Part shown: piece after piece, positions 54,069 through 54,396 of the stretch
Numbering within the stretch: the first letter of the stretch is position 1
Layout: every line of letters begins with the position of its first letter
Assembly (NCBI RefSeq): GCF_003852425.1
Contig: NZ_QAJN01000012.1
Span: forward strand, 65,554-119,949
Direction: 5' to 3'
From: Paucibacter sp. KBW04
GTDB taxonomy: Bacteria > Pseudomonadota > Gammaproteobacteria > Burkholderiales > Burkholderiaceae_C
DNA length: 54,396 nt
Program-made: the position numbers and the translations under genes
Notes under the pieces: generated by a model
Told to the model about the DNA's origin: nothing
Seen by the model: only the letters and a program-made list of their open reading frames with translations
Databases searched by the model: none

Positions 54069-54396
54069 GCCGCCAGCGCCTGGGTGCTTTCGGCCCGCAG
54101 CTGGCCGAACAAATCCTTGGGGTCGGCCATGGCCGGGATCAGGCCCACCTCCTGGCCCAGGCCGAGCTCACGCGCCACATCGCGCAGCAGACGCAGGGCC
54201 GAGAAGTCTTCCAGCGCAAAGCCCACCGAGTCGAACACGGTGATTTGCTCGGCGCTCTCGCGGCCCTGGGCCTGGCCGCTCAGCACGCGCCAGAACTCGG
54301 TCACGGCGAAGTCCGCCGGCATCTGCTGCACATCGCCTTCGATGCGCGACTGCGGCTCGAACTCGACAAACACCTTGCCCGCCTCCAGCACGCCGG
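54065..54396 (-). CDS. Ornithine cyclodeaminase-like protein (3' part, cut by window edge)
   Basis: The last 110 residues of a protein run off the right edge, so the start is not in the window. The text VFVEFEPQSRIEGDVQQ, then ELWRVL-like EFWRVLSG, then TVFDSVGFALEDFSALRLL is typical for the C-terminal half of ornithine cyclodeaminase / mu-crystallin proteins. Members deaminate ornithine to proline or reduce imino acids with NAD(P)H. If the former, it would add a proline/glutamate theme to the region. The tail is intact. Confidence 0.85.
   Translation of the reverse strand, partial: GVLEAGKVFVEFEPQSRIEGDVQQMPADFAVTEFWRVLSGQAQGRESAEQITVFDSVGFALEDFSALRLLRDVARELGLGQEVGLIPAMADPKDLFGQLRAESTQALAA

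Noticed and set aside
1-54396. CRISPR array, tRNA, rRNA, prophage or insertion sequence
   Set aside because: No regularly spaced direct repeats, no tRNA- or rRNA-like sequence and no transposase, integrase or phage structural gene were seen on either strand.

Overview
The window reads as a stretch of chromosome from a high-GC betaproteobacterium of the order Burkholderiales, most likely of the Roseateles/Mitsuaria/Paucibacter type. This is inferred from codon use, a PEP-CTERM surface protein, a Bug-type (TctC) binding protein, a DUF3683-type FAD/Fe-S oxidoreductase, a GbpA-like lytic polysaccharide monooxygenase and a Burkholderiales-type intergenic repeat. No 16S rRNA or other decisive marker is present. 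No tRNA, rRNA, CRISPR array, insertion sequence or prophage was seen.

Layout. Bases 1-446 are repeat-rich and non-coding. Bases 447-8087 hold housekeeping and accessory single genes: a class I amidotransferase, argJ, an Ala-rich SPOR-like membrane protein, an atypical receiver/LuxR regulator, a SRPBCC protein, an S41 peptidase and a histidine phosphatase. Bases 8134-11235 encode one 1033-residue DUF4062-NACHT-FGE protein, a bacterial NLR-like STAND NTPase and the best immunity candidate here. Bases 11480-20210 carry exported degradative functions (S9 peptidase, chitin-active LPMO), a small membrane protein, an alcohol dehydrogenase, a TonB-dependent receptor and an Ala-rich exported protein. 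A structured non-coding interval at 19056-19757 may encode a small RNA. Bases 20429-28734 hold a gamma-glutamyltransferase, an MFS exporter overlapping a GNAT acetyltransferase, a DUF1254/1214 protein, an alpha/beta hydrolase with Thr in place of the nucleophilic Ser, a small lipoprotein and a YtcJ-like amidohydrolase.

Bases 28834-33984 (minus strand) are a complete glycerol-3-phosphate uptake operon, ugpB-ugpA-ugpE-ugpC-ugpQ, with a terminator-like hairpin after ugpB. Divergent to it is a 1314-residue DUF3683/FAD/Fe-S oxidoreductase ending in a strong terminator. Next come a PEP-CTERM protein, an SGNH hydrolase, a protein built like the mushroom lectin-protease MOA (threefold repeat plus Cys-His-Glu protease-like domain), and a Tat-exported Cache protein next to a hybrid sensor kinase.

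Bases 45881-51625 (minus strand) are a tight five-gene operon: DUF969 and DUF979 membrane proteins (probable transporter), pxpA, a fused pxpB-pxpC, and a biotin carboxylase-BCCP protein. It lies divergent to a GntR/FadR-type regulator, with a palindromic operator candidate between them. 5-Oxoproline use is the known role of PxpABC. The added biotin carboxylase-BCCP gene means that, with the PxpB/PxpC folds, all module types of urea carboxylase are encoded in adjacent genes. That makes the operon a second candidate for an undescribed system. The window ends with an orphan Bug binding protein, a HIT protein and the 3' part of an ornithine cyclodeaminase-like gene.

Gene starts were chosen by family length, Shine-Dalgarno match and spacing. 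All functional calls rest on motif reading by eye; no database search was run.
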